Made by a program: the position numbers and the translations under genes
The notes under the pieces: model-generated
Told to the model about the DNA's origin: nothing
What the model saw: only the letters and a program-made list of their open reading frames with translations
Database searches by the model: none
NCBI GenBank assembly: GCA_002742845.1
Contig: DLUH01000005.1
Location: 682,553-746,552, forward strand
Origin: Sulfurovum sp. UBA12169
GTDB lineage: Bacteria > Campylobacterota > Campylobacteria > Campylobacterales > Sulfurovaceae
DNA length: 64,000 bases
Direction: 5' to 3'
In this document: in pieces, positions 28,629 to 39,535 of the stretch
Numbering within the stretch: the first letter of the stretch is position 1
Layout: every line of letters begins with the position of its first letter

Positions 28629-29090
28629 GTGACAGACCACAAGTATGAACTTTTAATTGTATCTATTGCCTCGCCCCTTTTGGTGGGTGTTTATAAAGAT
28701 GGTGTACTTATCGAAACGATTTCAAACCAAAAGCAAACATCACAAATACTTTTACCTATTGTCGATAGATGTATGCAAACATATAATATCTCTCATATTA
28801 TCTATACACGTGGACCGGGAAGCTATATGGCGATAAAATTGACCTATATCATGCTTAAAACAATAGAAATTATTAAAGGTATAAAGTGTTCAGGATGCAG
28901 CGGTTTTGAGTTAAATCAGCGAGAACCTATAAAAGCTGTCGGGAATCTCTATTTTATCAAGGAAAAAGAGACTATAATTACAAAAAAAATTGAACAGCCA
29001 ATCCTATCTCAATTTGTTTTGCCGCAGTATTTACAAGATATTGTTTTAGATGAAGAATCAGTCCCAGAGTATGTTTTGCCCGCTGTTTAA
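28629..29090 (+). CDS. tsaB: TsaB-like tRNA t6A synthesis protein (short)
   Basis: 153 residues that start like TsaB/YeaZ (LLIVSIASPLLVGVYKDGVLIE) and keep the TRGPGSYMAIKL segment corresponding to the family GPGSFTGLRIG motif. The normal C-terminal half is largely missing, as is usual for Campylobacterota TsaB. It helps TsaD make t6A37 in tRNA. The start is GTG, and it lies between lpxC and thrB. Confidence 0.7.
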   Translation: MTDHKYELLIVSIASPLLVGVYKDGVLIETISNQKQTSQILLPIVDRCMQTYNISHIIYTRGPGSYMAIKLTYIMLKTIEIIKGIKCSGCSGFELNQREPIKAVGNLYFIKEKETIITKKIEQPILSQFVLPQYLQDIVLDEESVPEYVLPAV

Positions 29091-29165
29091 AGCACCATAT
29101 AGAGTTAATAAATTATTGTTTATTCTATAATATGTATATATGTTAGGTTAAAAAGAAGGAATAGA

Positions 29166-30047
29166 ATGCTTGTAAGTGTACCTGCCACCAGCGCAAATCT
29201 AGGACCGGGTTTTGATACTCTGGGTCTTGCCGTAGATTTAAAAAACGAAATCATTATCAAGCCCTCAAAGTTTTTAAGCATCTCTACTCACGGTGAAGGG
29301 GCAGATAATCCAAAAATTAAAAAAAATACGCTTTTTTTAAATATTTTTAACGAAAACTATAAACGGTTGACCGGCAAAGAAGACAATTTTAGATTTGAAT
29401 TTTATAACAATATTCCTATCTCTAGAGGATTAGGAAGTTCATCTGCTGTAATTGTTGCCTCGTTGACTGCTGCATACACAGCAGCAGGCGTTAAGTCAAA
29501 TAAACGAGAGATACTCAACCATGCGCTTCGCTATGAGCAGCATCCGGACAATATCACACCGGCGGTGATGGGTGGTTTTAACGTGGCTTGTGTGGAAGGA
29601 GATCGGGTGTATAGCAAAAAACGCCGTATGCCCGATCATCTTAGAGCAGTTGTTGTAATCCCAAACCGTACTATTTCTACGGCCCAATCCCGTACGATTT
29701 TGCCTAAAATGTATAAAAAAGAAGAAACGGTCTATTCTCTTTCCAGGGCTGCCTACATGACGGCTTTGTTTATGAGTGAATCTTGGGATTTGCTGCGTAT
29801 CGCGTCTAAAGACAAGCTGCACCAATCTAGACGTATGAAGATGATGCCTGAACTTTTTGATGTGCAAAAACTTGCACTTAAACATGGGGCACTCATGAGT
29901 ACGCTTTCGGGCTCAGGATCCACTTTTTTTAATCTATGTTATGATAAAGATGCAGATAAAATGGCACAAGCATTACAGGCGCGCTTCCCGCAATTTAGGG
30001 TTTTGACTCTCGCTTTGGATAACCATGGCGTTACAACCAAGCACTAA
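29166..30047 (+). CDS. thrB: Homoserine kinase ThrB
   Basis: 293 residues of the GHMP kinase family: [17 protein letters not shown] (3-19), the ATP loop [14 protein letters not shown] (about 84-97) and the C-terminal [11 protein letters not shown]. It phosphorylates homoserine for threonine synthesis. Confidence 0.93.
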   Translation: MLVSVPATSANLGPGFDTLGLAVDLKNEIIIKPSKFLSISTHGEGADNPKIKKNTLFLNIFNENYKRLTGKEDNFRFEFYNNIPISRGLGSSSAVIVASLTAAYTAAGVKSNKREILNHALRYEQHPDNITPAVMGGFNVACVEGDRVYSKKRRMPDHLRAVVVIPNRTISTAQSRTILPKMYKKEETVYSLSRAAYMTALFMSESWDLLRIASKDKLHQSRRMKMMPELFDVQKLALKHGALMSTLSGSGSTFFNLCYDKDADKMAQALQARFPQFRVLTLALDNHGVTTKH

Positions 30048-30082
30048 GAAGTGCTCTTAATCTCTTTTTAGGTATAATATCC

Positions 30083-30325
30083 ATGAAAAAGTCACAGCCT
30101 ATACGAATGTGTATCGCTTGTCGCAGCAGATTTCCTCAAAAAGACTTGATTAGACTTAAGCAAGCGGAAGAAGGATTTGTTGCATATGACAATGAAGGAA
30201 GAAGTTTTTATCTGTGTGATGAGTGTAGTGTAAATGAAAAAAAAATCAAAGGCTTAATTAAACGTTTTAAACAAGAGGAAGAACGGTTTATTAAGCTTTT
30301 AAAGGAGTTAATCAAGAATGGATAA
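30083..30325 (+). CDS. ylxR: YlxR family RNA-binding protein
   Basis: 80 residues with the YlxR hallmark RMCIACRSRFPQKDLIRL and a CDEC pair. It usually lies in the nusA-infB operon, as here, where it overlaps infB by eight bases. The upstream nusA is absent from this neighbourhood. Confidence 0.85.
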   Translation: MKKSQPIRMCIACRSRFPQKDLIRLKQAEEGFVAYDNEGRSFYLCDECSVNEKKIKGLIKRFKQEEERFIKLLKELIKNG

Positions 30326-32957
30326 AGTTAAAATCCAAGAAATAGCAGCAGAAGCAGGATTGTCAAATGGAGATTTATTGGCAAAAGCCAAAGAGCTTGG
30401 CTTTGATGTGAAAGCTGCTAACAGTACCATCAGCATGGAAGATGCTGGTATTTTAGTCGATTATGCGATCAGTGGGACATTGCCAAAAGAGTTTGCACAA
30501 CCAAAAGTCAAATCAAAAATGACTGTAGTGAAAAAACCGACTCTTAAAACGGACCAAGAGCATAAGGCAGAAGAAAGAGTATCAGAAGACATTTTGGTCA
30601 AAGAAGAGGTGCTTCAACAAGAAAAAGCGGAGTCAGTAACCGTAGAGGTTTCTGCTGAAAAAAAACTTACCCCTGTATCAAGCGTGCCAAAAAAACGTAA
30701 AGGGATTTCAGTTGTAAGTAAAAAAGAGGAACCAGATGCTGCGGAGGAAATTGAAAAAATTTCTGATGTGCAGCCTCAAAGAAAAACACTTTCTCGTGCC
30801 GGAATTAAAATTGTAAGAAAAGCAAAACCTGCACCGGTAAGAACTGCCGCGAAAATCTCGATGGAAGATCAGACATCTTATGCCTCCAAAAAGAAGCCTA
30901 AAAAAGTAGCCGAAGCAAGAAGCGGAGGAGAGAAGCTTGATATTTTCAGCCATACAAGTCTTGACGGCGAAATTAGCAGTGTCTTTGATGATGAAGAAGT
31001 AGTGCTTTTAGATTTTTCTGATAAAAATATTTATGAAGAGATGATGAGGCAAGAGCAAAAACGCAAAGAAGAAGCCAAAAAAAGAGAAGCAATCCAAGGA
31101 GGAGCGGGCGGCAAACATGTTTTTCAAGGACAGCAGAATCGTTCCATCAGACGCGGAGGAAAACGTAAAAGATATATCAAAGAGGAAAGTAAGGAAGCAG
31201 TAACTTCTGTTGAGATTCCTGAAAACGTAAGAGTTTACGAGTTTGCCGAAAAGGTTAACAAGAGTGTCGGCGAAGTGGTAAAAGTACTTTTTGCATTGGG
31301 TATGATGGTAACTAAAAACGACTTCTTGGGAAAAGACGAGATAGAGATTCTTTCTGAAGAGTTTGGTGTAGAGGTAACAACCGTCAACCCTCTTGATGAG
31401 TTGGATTATGCAGGCGCTTATGATGCGGTTGAAGATACGCATCTCAAAGAAAGACCTCCGGTTATTACTATTATGGGCCACGTTGATCATGGTAAAACGT
31501 CATTGCTGGATAAAATACGAGCATCTAAGGTTGCAGACAAAGAAGCAGGCGGAATTACGCAGCATGTGGGTGCCTATCAGGTTGAAAAAAATGGCAAAAA
31601 AATTACTTTTGTCGATACTCCCGGTCACGAAGCTTTTACAGAGATGCGTTCTCGGGGAGCGCAAGCGACGGACATTGTTATTATTGTTGTTGCCGCTGAT
31701 GATGGAGTGATGCCTCAGACTAAAGAGGCCGTCGCGCATGCAAAAGCCGCCGGAGTACCTATTATTGTGGCAATCAATAAAATGGACAAAGAGAGTGCAA
31801 ATCCTGACAATGTTAAATCTCAGCTGTCTGAATTGGGAATTATGCCGGTAGATTGGGGCGGAGAGCACGAATTTGTTCCTGTATCCGCTCATACAGGCAT
31901 GGGAATAGATGAATTGCTTGAAACAATCCTGCTTCAAGCAGAACTGATGGAGCTTAAAGCTGATCCGACAAGGGATGCAAAAGCAGTGGTTGTAGAGAGT
32001 TCATTGGAAAAAGGATTTGGACCGGTTGCCAATGTAATCATTAAAAATGGTACCCTGCGAGTGGGAGACAATGTGATTGCCGGCAAAACATACGGACGTA
32101 TCAAGGCGATTAGACTTGATGACGGTTCTAATGCAAAAGAGATCGGACCAAGTACGCCAGCAGCAATTGTGGGACTCAATGATGTGCCAGATGCCGGAGA
32201 TACGCTTGTTGTAATGAAAACAGATAAAGAGGTGCGTGAACTTGCAGAAAAAAGAGCAGAATATGACAGAGCAAAGACTCTTTCTAAAAGTACGAAAGCT
32301 TCATTGGACGATCTTTCTTCTTTGATCGCAGAAGGACAGCTTAAAGCGTTGCCTGTGATTATCAAAGCGGATGTTCAAGGTTCGCTTGAAGCAATCAAGG
32401 GCAGTCTGGAAAGACTAAGAAATGAAGAGGTAAAAGTTAACATCATTCATGAGGGTGTGGGTGGTGTGACAGAGAGTGATGTAACGCTGGCATCTGCAAG
32501 CGAACATACTGTTGTTCTTGGATTTAATGTGCGTCCGACAGGAGCAGTAAAGAAAAAAGCCAAAGAGCTCGGTGTAGAAATCAAGTCTTATTCAATTATC
32601 TATGACTTGATTGATGATGTTAGAGCACTTCTTGGAGGCATGATGAGTCCTGTGATTAAAGAAGAGGTGACGGGGCAAGCAGATGTACGTGAAACATTTG
32701 TAGTGGCAAAAGTGGGTACGATTGCAGGATGTAAAGTTTCTGAAGGCGTGATTACCAGAGGAAGCAAAGCCAGACTCATTCGTGACGGTGTTGTCATACA
32801 TGAAAGCACCATTTCTTCATTGAAACGCTTTACAGAGGATGCTAGAGAAGTAAAAAGCGGATATGAATGCGGTATCATGCTTGCAAACTTTAATGATATG
32901 AAGCCGGGCGATGTGATCGAAACATTCAAAAATGTTGAGGAACAAGTGACGCTATGA
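30318..32957 (+). CDS. infB: Translation initiation factor IF-2
   Basis: 879 residues. A variable, charged N-terminal region (1-380, including a Lys/Arg-rich RSIRRGGKRKRY) precedes the GTPase domain with G1 GHVDHGKT (about 388-395), G3 DTPGHE, and G4 NKMD, then domains II-IV. It places initiator tRNA on the 30S subunit. It overlaps rbfA by four bases. Confidence 0.96.
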   Translation: MDKVKIQEIAAEAGLSNGDLLAKAKELGFDVKAANSTISMEDAGILVDYAISGTLPKEFAQPKVKSKMTVVKKPTLKTDQEHKAEERVSEDILVKEEVLQQEKAESVTVEVSAEKKLTPVSSVPKKRKGISVVSKKEEPDAAEEIEKISDVQPQRKTLSRAGIKIVRKAKPAPVRTAAKISMEDQTSYASKKKPKKVAEARSGGEKLDIFSHTSLDGEISSVFDDEEVVLLDFSDKNIYEEMMRQEQKRKEEAKKREAIQGGAGGKHVFQGQQNRSIRRGGKRKRYIKEESKEAVTSVEIPENVRVYEFAEKVNKSVGEVVKVLFALGMMVTKNDFLGKDEIEILSEEFGVEVTTVNPLDELDYAGAYDAVEDTHLKERPPVITIMGHVDHGKTSLLDKIRASKVADKEAGGITQHVGAYQVEKNGKKITFVDTPGHEAFTEMRSRGAQATDIVIIVVAADDGVMPQTKEAVAHAKAAGVPIIVAINKMDKESANPDNVKSQLSELGIMPVDWGGEHEFVPVSAHTGMGIDELLETILLQAELMELKADPTRDAKAVVVESSLEKGFGPVANVIIKNGTLRVGDNVIAGKTYGRIKAIRLDDGSNAKEIGPSTPAAIVGLNDVPDAGDTLVVMKTDKEVRELAEKRAEYDRAKTLSKSTKASLDDLSSLIAEGQLKALPVIIKADVQGSLEAIKGSLERLRNEEVKVNIIHEGVGGVTESDVTLASASEHTVVLGFNVRPTGAVKKKAKELGVEIKSYSIIYDLIDDVRALLGGMMSPVIKEEVTGQADVRETFVVAKVGTIAGCKVSEGVITRGSKARLIRDGVVIHESTISSLKRFTEDAREVKSGYECGIMLANFNDMKPGDVIETFKNVEEQVTL

Positions 32958-33340
32958 CGCATGAAGAGATCAAGCGGCATCGTGTAGAATCAGTGCTAAA
33001 AGAGATTATTCCAGAAGCACTTGCCACGCTGGACGATGAACGCATTAATGCATTACTGGTAACTGACGTAGTATGTTCGAAAGGCAGAAGCGACGCAAAA
33101 GTCTATCTTGAACCTTCATTTTTAAATGAAAAAGAACAAAATGAAGCCTTAAAGCAGTTGCGTATTGTTGCAGGCTATATTCAAAACCACTGCAAGCAAA
33201 GCGAGGGCTGGTTTAAGGCCCCGCGTTTAACTTTTGAATTTGATGATCAGCTAGAAAAAGCAACACGCATTGAAAAGCTTTTTGAACAGATCGCAAGTTT
33301 AAAAAGTAAAGAAAACGAGGAACAACAAGATGAATCTTGA
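32954..33340 (+). CDS. rbfA: Ribosome-binding factor A
   Basis: 128 residues with a KH-like fold (RHRVESVLKEIIPEALATL at the N-terminus, DVVCSKGRSDAKVYLEP). It is needed for late 30S maturation. Both ends overlap their neighbours (infB and rimP). Confidence 0.88.
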   Translation: MTHEEIKRHRVESVLKEIIPEALATLDDERINALLVTDVVCSKGRSDAKVYLEPSFLNEKEQNEALKQLRIVAGYIQNHCKQSEGWFKAPRLTFEFDDQLEKATRIEKLFEQIASLKSKENEEQQDES

Positions 33341-33764
33341 ATCTCAAATAGCAAAAATTATAGAAGCTAACGGTGCGGCACTCTATGACACAGAAGTGGT
33401 GACAGAATTTGATGAGACTGTTTTTCGTATTTATGTGACAAAAATAGGCGGCGTGAGCCTTGATTTGTGTGCCGCTATCTCAAACGAACTTTCTCCCTTT
33501 TTTGATGTTCATCCTCCTGTGAGCGGACAATACCGTTTGGAAGTAAGCTCTCCCGGAATTGAAAGAAAGTTAACCAAGCCTATACATTTCAAAAATGCAA
33601 TAGGCGAAAAGGTAAAAGTAAAGATACCGGGTCGAGAACGTTTTAAAGGCACCCTTAAAAGCGCAGATGATCATGGTATCACAGTAGAGACAAAAGAGGG
33701 CGATACCTGTTTGACCTATGCACAGCTAGGAAGCGTTAAAACCTATTTTGACTGGAACAATTAG
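33330..33764 (+). CDS. rimP: Ribosome maturation factor RimP
   Basis: 144 residues with the RimP pattern (RIYVTKIGGVSLDLCAAISNELSPFFD, YRLEVSSPGIERKLTKPIHF) and a C-terminal SH3-like domain. It assists 30S assembly and ends the translation cluster. Confidence 0.9.
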   Translation: MNLESQIAKIIEANGAALYDTEVVTEFDETVFRIYVTKIGGVSLDLCAAISNELSPFFDVHPPVSGQYRLEVSSPGIERKLTKPIHFKNAIGEKVKVKIPGRERFKGTLKSADDHGITVETKEGDTCLTYAQLGSVKTYFDWNN

Positions 33765-33805
33765 GCGTCAATATTGGGCCGTTTGACAGAAAGGGGGATG
33801 TGTCT

Positions 33806-34798
33806 ATGGATTTAGATGCATTGTGTATGCGGCTTGCGCTTGATGAAGCATGGAAGTACCAAGGATTAACCTATCCTAATCCTGCGGTGGGTGCAGTGAT
33901 CACTGCAGGCGGCAAGGTGATTGCTGTTGAGGCTCACCAAAAAGCCGGAACATCGCATGCTGAAGTGTTAGCACTTTTGCGTGCCTATGAAAGCATAAGT
34001 CAAACGCCTATTGAAATTGATCCTTTTGACGCACATGGGGCACATGCTTTTCTTTTAAATCTTCCTTCCGGTTTTTTTAACCATTGTACTATCTATGTTA
34101 CGCTGGAGCCTTGTTCCCATGAAGGAAAAACACCATCCTGCGCAAGCTTGCTTTATGCTTTGGGTCTCCAGCGCATTGTTGTGGCAACCTATGATCCCAT
34201 ACAAGAGCATAGCGGGGGGCTGCGCAAGCTCAAGAATGTATGCTTTGGAGTACTCCAAAAAGAAGCAGAGGTCCTTCTTGAGCCTTTTGTAATTTGGCAA
34301 AAAAGAGCCTTTGTGCTGTTTAAGATCGCACAAACAAGCAATGGAAAAATCGGCGGCGGATATTTAAGCTCAAAGGCATCTTTAAAGCACGTGCATCATT
34401 TAAGAAACGTTTGCTCCGAATTGCTTATAGGAGGCAATACTGTACGTATAGACAGGCCGACATTAGATTGCCGTTTTATTGCCAAAAAAGCCCCCGATGT
34501 GATAATTTATTCCAAAAAAGACAGTTTTGACAAAACAATTCCTTTGTTTGATATTCCGGGCAGAAAAGTGGAGATCAGCAGTGATTTGTATTTTTTGGAT
34601 CGACCTTCTTTTGTACTCGTCGAGGGGGGAGAAGGGATGCTCTGTGCCCTTAAGAAAAAAATAGATTGGGTTTTAATCTACCAAACGCCTAAGCTCTCTA
34701 CCAATAATTTAACCTATAATATCAATATGAATTTAAATTTTCTGCATCAAGCCAAAAAAGATGTAGATTTGCTGATATGGAGTAAAAGAATTGACTGA
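33806..34798 (+). CDS. ribD: Bifunctional riboflavin protein RibD
   Basis: About 330 residues. The deaminase domain has zinc/catalytic residues in TSHAEVLA (about 50-57) and LEPCSHEGKTPSC (about 99-111). The C-terminal part is a short reductase domain (KIAQTSNGKIGG and following). It performs steps two and three of riboflavin synthesis. ATG 33806 is preferred because GGGGG lies eight bases upstream; a GTG at 33800 is too close to it. It overlaps the next gene. Confidence 0.88.
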   Translation: MDLDALCMRLALDEAWKYQGLTYPNPAVGAVITAGGKVIAVEAHQKAGTSHAEVLALLRAYESISQTPIEIDPFDAHGAHAFLLNLPSGFFNHCTIYVTLEPCSHEGKTPSCASLLYALGLQRIVVATYDPIQEHSGGLRKLKNVCFGVLQKEAEVLLEPFVIWQKRAFVLFKIAQTSNGKIGGGYLSSKASLKHVHHLRNVCSELLIGGNTVRIDRPTLDCRFIAKKAPDVIIYSKKDSFDKTIPLFDIPGRKVEISSDLYFLDRPSFVLVEGGEGMLCALKKKIDWVLIYQTPKLSTNNLTYNINMNLNFLHQAKKDVDLLIWSKRID

Positions 34799-35513
34799 AA
34801 AACAACAAAAACAACAAAACATAGTTCACATGTTTAATGATATCGCTTCGACATATGACCTGGCCAACAGAGTACTAAGCTTTGGTATTGATAAGCAATG
34901 GCGCAAAAAAGGGTGTGATAAAGCTTATGAGCTTTTGGGAAAAAAAGAGTTGACACAAATAACAGATGTAGCCACCGGGACGGGCGATTTATTACTTTAT
35001 TGGCGCGACAGGGCATCAAAGCATGGCATAAAGGTGAACAAATATATAGGTGTGGACCCGTCGGTAGGAATGCTTGAAGTTGCTAAAGAAAAAGTTGACT
35101 TTGCTGATTTTGTTGAGGGAAAAGCACAAGCGCTCCCCATTGAGAATGAGAGCACGGATATTATCTCCATATCGTACGGCATACGTAATGTTATAGACAG
35201 GGCAGAGGCACTTCAGGAGTTCAATCGTGCCCTAAAAACCGGCGGGATGGTTGTTATTTTGGAGTTTACCAAGCAGGAGAAAAGCGGATATATTTCCAAG
35301 ACGGTGGATTTTTATATGAAAAAAATTCTTCCTGCCATAGGGGGATTTGTCTCTAAAAATTATGCTGCCTATCGTTATTTGCCAAACTCTATCGAAGGGT
35401 TTTTAACAACTCAAATGCTAGAAAAAGAGCTTCGTGAGGCAGGATTTGAGATGAAGTATACAAAATCTTTTTCTTTGGGAATTTCAACTCTTTTGGTTGC
35501 ACAAAAAATATAA
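34791..35513 (+). CDS. ubiE: Demethylmenaquinone / ubiquinone methyltransferase UbiE-MenG family
   Basis: 240 residues with the class I SAM-binding motif DVATGTGDLLL (about 56-66), YGIRNVIDRAEALQEF and the C-terminal FSLGISTLLVAQK. Campylobacterota use menaquinones, so the substrate is probably a demethylmenaquinone; this is inference. The start codon is TTG, overlapping ribD by eight bases. Confidence 0.88.
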   Translation: MTEKQQKQQNIVHMFNDIASTYDLANRVLSFGIDKQWRKKGCDKAYELLGKKELTQITDVATGTGDLLLYWRDRASKHGIKVNKYIGVDPSVGMLEVAKEKVDFADFVEGKAQALPIENESTDIISISYGIRNVIDRAEALQEFNRALKTGGMVVILEFTKQEKSGYISKTVDFYMKKILPAIGGFVSKNYAAYRYLPNSIEGFLTTQMLEKELREAGFEMKYTKSFSLGISTLLVAQKI

Positions 35514-35523
35514 GAGATGATTG

Positions 35524-36786
35524 ATGTTTTCATCTATGATGAGCGTAACCTCCCTCAATACTAAAATAAAATCTCTTTTAGAGGCCACATTTATGCATAT
35601 CCTTGTAGAAGGAGAAGTGGCTTCTGTAACCTACCATACTTCAGGACATGTTTATTTTTCTATCAAAGATAAAGAAAGTGCTATTAAGTGTGTCATTTTC
35701 AAGTCAAATGCCAATAAGCTCAAATTTCGTATGGAAAATGGAATGCATATTGTGGTGGAAGGTTCAGTGGGAGTATATACTCCAAGAGGAGAGTATCAGT
35801 TTTATGCGGTGCATATAGAGCCTTATGGGCAGGGGGCTCTGGCTTTGGCCTATGAGCAGCTCAAAGAAAAACTTAAAGCCAAAGGGTATTTTGACAGTGC
35901 CCGGAAAAAACCGATCCCCAATACTATCCATAAAATCGCTTTGGTGACAGCCAAAGAAAGCGCGGCATTGTATGATATGCTTAAAATTATAGATAAACGG
36001 TGGGCGTTGGTTGAGGTGACGATAGTTGATACTTTGGTGCAGGGAGAATCCGCGGCTTCACAAATAGTAAGAGCCCTAAAATATGCCGATACACTAAATG
36101 TTGATGTGGTTATCCTCGGAAGGGGGGGCGGAAGCACAGAAGATCTTTGGTGTTTCAATAATGAAATTGTGGCTGATGCCCTCTACGGCATGAAAACCCC
36201 CGTTGTTAGTGCGGTAGGACACGAAGTAGATGTAATGATTAGCGATTTTGTGGCAGATTTGCGCGCACCCACCCCTAGTGCAGCGATTGAGATGATATTG
36301 CCCGATGCAAAAGAGATACTTTTTATGCTAGATGATTATGTTCAGCGATACAAACAGGCTCTTGAGCAAAAGTTGGAGCAAAAGAGACATTTGCTAAAGC
36401 ATATTGAGGAAATGTTTCTGCGAAGTTCGCCTTCAAGATATCTGGGAGATTTCAGCGAAGATTTTAAGCGTCTTGAGAGAGAATTTTTTAGAGTGATATT
36501 ATACAAAGTAGAGCGTGTCCAAAGCATGTTGCCTGAACTTAAAAAAAGTTTTATGCAGCATATGTATTTTGTTTTAAAGCAAAAAGAGCAACAGTATATC
36601 AGCCTGGGCAGGCAGTTAGAGATCAAAAATCCGACATTGCAGTGTAAAAAAGGGTGGGTGCAGCTTTCTCGTGAGGGAGAGCTGATTGAGCTTGAGAGTC
36701 TCATGGTCGATCAGCAATTCACTCTAGAAGATGCGAACGTCAAAATTGAAGCGGTATGTTTGAGTAAAAAGAAGTATCATTTGTAG
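35524..36786 (+). CDS. xseA: Exodeoxyribonuclease VII large subunit
   Basis: About 420 residues: an OB-fold (about 25-100) and the catalytic core with VTAKESAALYDM, VVILGRGGGSTEDLWCFNNE and PVVSAVGHEVDVMISDFVADLRAPTPSAA, then a coiled-coil tail. It degrades single-stranded DNA together with XseB, which is not in the window. ATG at 35524 is preferred over the adjacent TTG. Confidence 0.93.
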   Translation: MFSSMMSVTSLNTKIKSLLEATFMHILVEGEVASVTYHTSGHVYFSIKDKESAIKCVIFKSNANKLKFRMENGMHIVVEGSVGVYTPRGEYQFYAVHIEPYGQGALALAYEQLKEKLKAKGYFDSARKKPIPNTIHKIALVTAKESAALYDMLKIIDKRWALVEVTIVDTLVQGESAASQIVRALKYADTLNVDVVILGRGGGSTEDLWCFNNEIVADALYGMKTPVVSAVGHEVDVMISDFVADLRAPTPSAAIEMILPDAKEILFMLDDYVQRYKQALEQKLEQKRHLLKHIEEMFLRSSPSRYLGDFSEDFKRLEREFFRVILYKVERVQSMLPELKKSFMQHMYFVLKQKEQQYISLGRQLEIKNPTLQCKKGWVQLSREGELIELESLMVDQQFTLEDANVKIEAVCLSKKKYHL

Positions 36787-36852
36787 GGCCGATACTAAAT
36801 TTGAAAAATTTGCAGTTAGTTTTTGAAGGAATTTGAGTTGTGAAGATTTTAC

Positions 36853-36879
36853 TTTTCAGAAGCATGATGCTTCTGAAAA
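36853..36879. terminator. Bidirectional terminator between xseA and groEL
   Basis: A perfect inverted repeat: TTTTCAGAAGCA, loop TGA, TGCTTCTGAAAA. The T4/A4 ends give a U-tract on both strands. It serves the convergent xseA (plus) and groEL (minus) transcripts. Confidence 0.8.
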
Positions 36880-36885
36880 TGAAGG

Positions 36886-38535
<1,650 letters not shown>

Positions 38536-38547
38536 TTAAATGTTTTT

Positions 38548-38814
38548 TTAGTTTAGGATTCCCAAGATATCGTCACTCTCCAAAATCAACAACTCTTGAC
38601 CATCCATTGTGATTTCCGTGCCTTTAAATTTACCAAAAATGACTTTATCGCCTTCTTTGATTCCCTTTTTTGCAGCCTTTTCGGCTAGGGCAATGACTGT
38701 TCCCTGTAGAGGTTTCTCTTTTGCATTATCTGGGAGAATGATACCCGATGCCGTTGTTTTCTGTTCCTCTTCTCTTTTGATAAGAACACGTTTACCTAAT
38801 GGTTTAAAGTTCAT
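38548..38814 (-). CDS. groES: Co-chaperonin GroES
   Basis: 88 residues with the mobile loop ([20 protein letters not shown], about residues 16-35) and the closing [13 protein letters not shown]. It is the first gene of groES-groEL. A strong promoter and a long inverted repeat lie upstream. Confidence 0.97.
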   Translation of the reverse strand: MNFKPLGKRVLIKREEEQKTTASGIILPDNAKEKPLQGTVIALAEKAAKKGIKEGDKVIFGKFKGTEITMDGQELLILESDDILGILN

Positions 38815-38847
38815 AAGTATCTCCTTTATAATAGTTTTATGAAGTGT

Positions 38848-38876
38848 ATTCTAATGATTTTTAAAAAAAATGTCAA
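38848..38876 (-). promoter_or_regulatory. Sigma-70 promoter of groES-groEL
   Basis: On the minus strand TTGACA and TAGAAT are separated by exactly 17 bases. The -35 is unusually close to consensus for this phylum, fitting a strongly expressed heat-shock operon. Confidence 0.8.
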
Positions 38877-38894
38877 CACCTTTTTTAAAATTAT

Positions 38895-38931
38895 TTAAAA
38901 TACTTTAGTCAATATGGCTAAAGTATTTTAA
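38895..38931. promoter_or_regulatory. 14-bp inverted repeat with 9-bp spacer upstream of groES
   Basis: TTAAAATACTTTAG, nine bases, CTAAAGTATTTTAA. The arms are perfect. The spacing matches CIRCE elements (9-9-9 layout), but the sequence is not that of CIRCE (TTAGCACTC). It lies 18 bases upstream of the groES -35, between that promoter and the divergent tRNA promoter, so a regulator bound here could affect both. Confidence 0.5.
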
Positions 38932-38979
38932 TTAAAAATATATATTTTAATTTGTCGTAAAAAAATAGATAAAATAGTA

Positions 38980-39008
38980 TTGACATTAAAGGTTAAATTT
39001 GATAGAAT
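38980..39008 (+). promoter_or_regulatory. Sigma-70 promoter of the tRNA gene
   Basis: TTGACA at 38980-38985 and TAGAAT at 39003-39008 are spaced by 17 bases, ending 17 bases before the tRNA. Confidence 0.8.
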
Positions 39009-39025
39009 TTCGGCTCTTCATTAGT

Positions 39026-39102
39026 GGCAAGGTAGCTCAGCTGGTTAGAGCGCTGGTCTCATAAGCCGGAGGTCGGGGATTCGAGTTCCCCCCTTGCTAC
39101 CA
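39026..39102 (+). tRNA. tRNA with CAU anticodon (tRNA-Met, elongator type; Ile2 not excluded)
   Basis: The 77-base cloverleaf starts GGCAAGGTAGCTCAG and has anticodon loop CTCATAA, T-loop TTCGAGT and an encoded CCA end. The acceptor pair 1-72 is G-U. The anticodon stem lacks the three G-C pairs of initiator tRNA. A CAU anticodon can also belong to lysidine-modified tRNA-Ile2. It is probably the attachment site of the prophage that follows. Confidence 0.93.
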
Positions 39103-39427
39103 TCTTTTTAAAAAACACAAAAACCTTTAAAATAGCGGTATATTGGGCTTTTAGTAGCTTGGCATATACATCATTTCTAACAAAATTTAATGGCGCTGCA
39201 TCTCTTGCGCCTGTCAAAAAATCTTCATTTTTAACAAAAAATAACGACTTTTACTGCCGAGTTACTGCCGAGTTTTTAGAGCTAAAAACTTATTTTTTCC
39301 AGGCCTCTCCACTCCAATCATTTTTTAATAAATTTTCTGTTAAGCCCATACCAAAAAGCGTCTTTACTCCTTCTTTTATACAGGTGTGGGCTGACCAGAG
39401 TGTTTATATATTTAGAAGGGAGCATAA
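39103..39427 (+). other. Gene-poor left end of the prophage (putative attL arm)
   Basis: 325 bases without a convincing gene. An open frame at 39159-39431 has no RBS and an unconvincing composition. The nonamer TACTGCCGA occurs twice with an 11-base period (39252-39260 and 39263-39271), a layout like integrase arm-binding sites. No integrase gene adjoins the tRNA. Confidence 0.4.
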
Positions 39428-39535
39428 ATGACAAAGATATTTTGTAAGATTTTTAGGCGGCGAGGAGTGATCGGCTCTGAAGTGAAAAGACCGGCACATT
39501 TAATCATCAGCCTAATGAGAGGAATCGGAAAATGA
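39428..39535 (+). CDS. Small basic ORF at the prophage left end
   Basis: 35 codons (MTKIFCKIFRRRGVIG...) with a good AAGGGAG RBS. The stop overlaps the next start as ATGA, which argues that it is translated. The product is basic and unrecognised. Confidence 0.45.
   Translation: MTKIFCKIFRRRGVIGSEVKRPAHLIISLMRGIGK

Noticed and set aside
38895-38931. Canonical CIRCE element
   Set aside because: Only the geometry agrees. The arm sequence does not match TTAGCACTC.
39159-39431. 90-codon frame next to the tRNA
   Set aside because: No RBS and no recognisable similarity. It covers the tandem repeats and the RBS of the better-supported 35-codon ORF.
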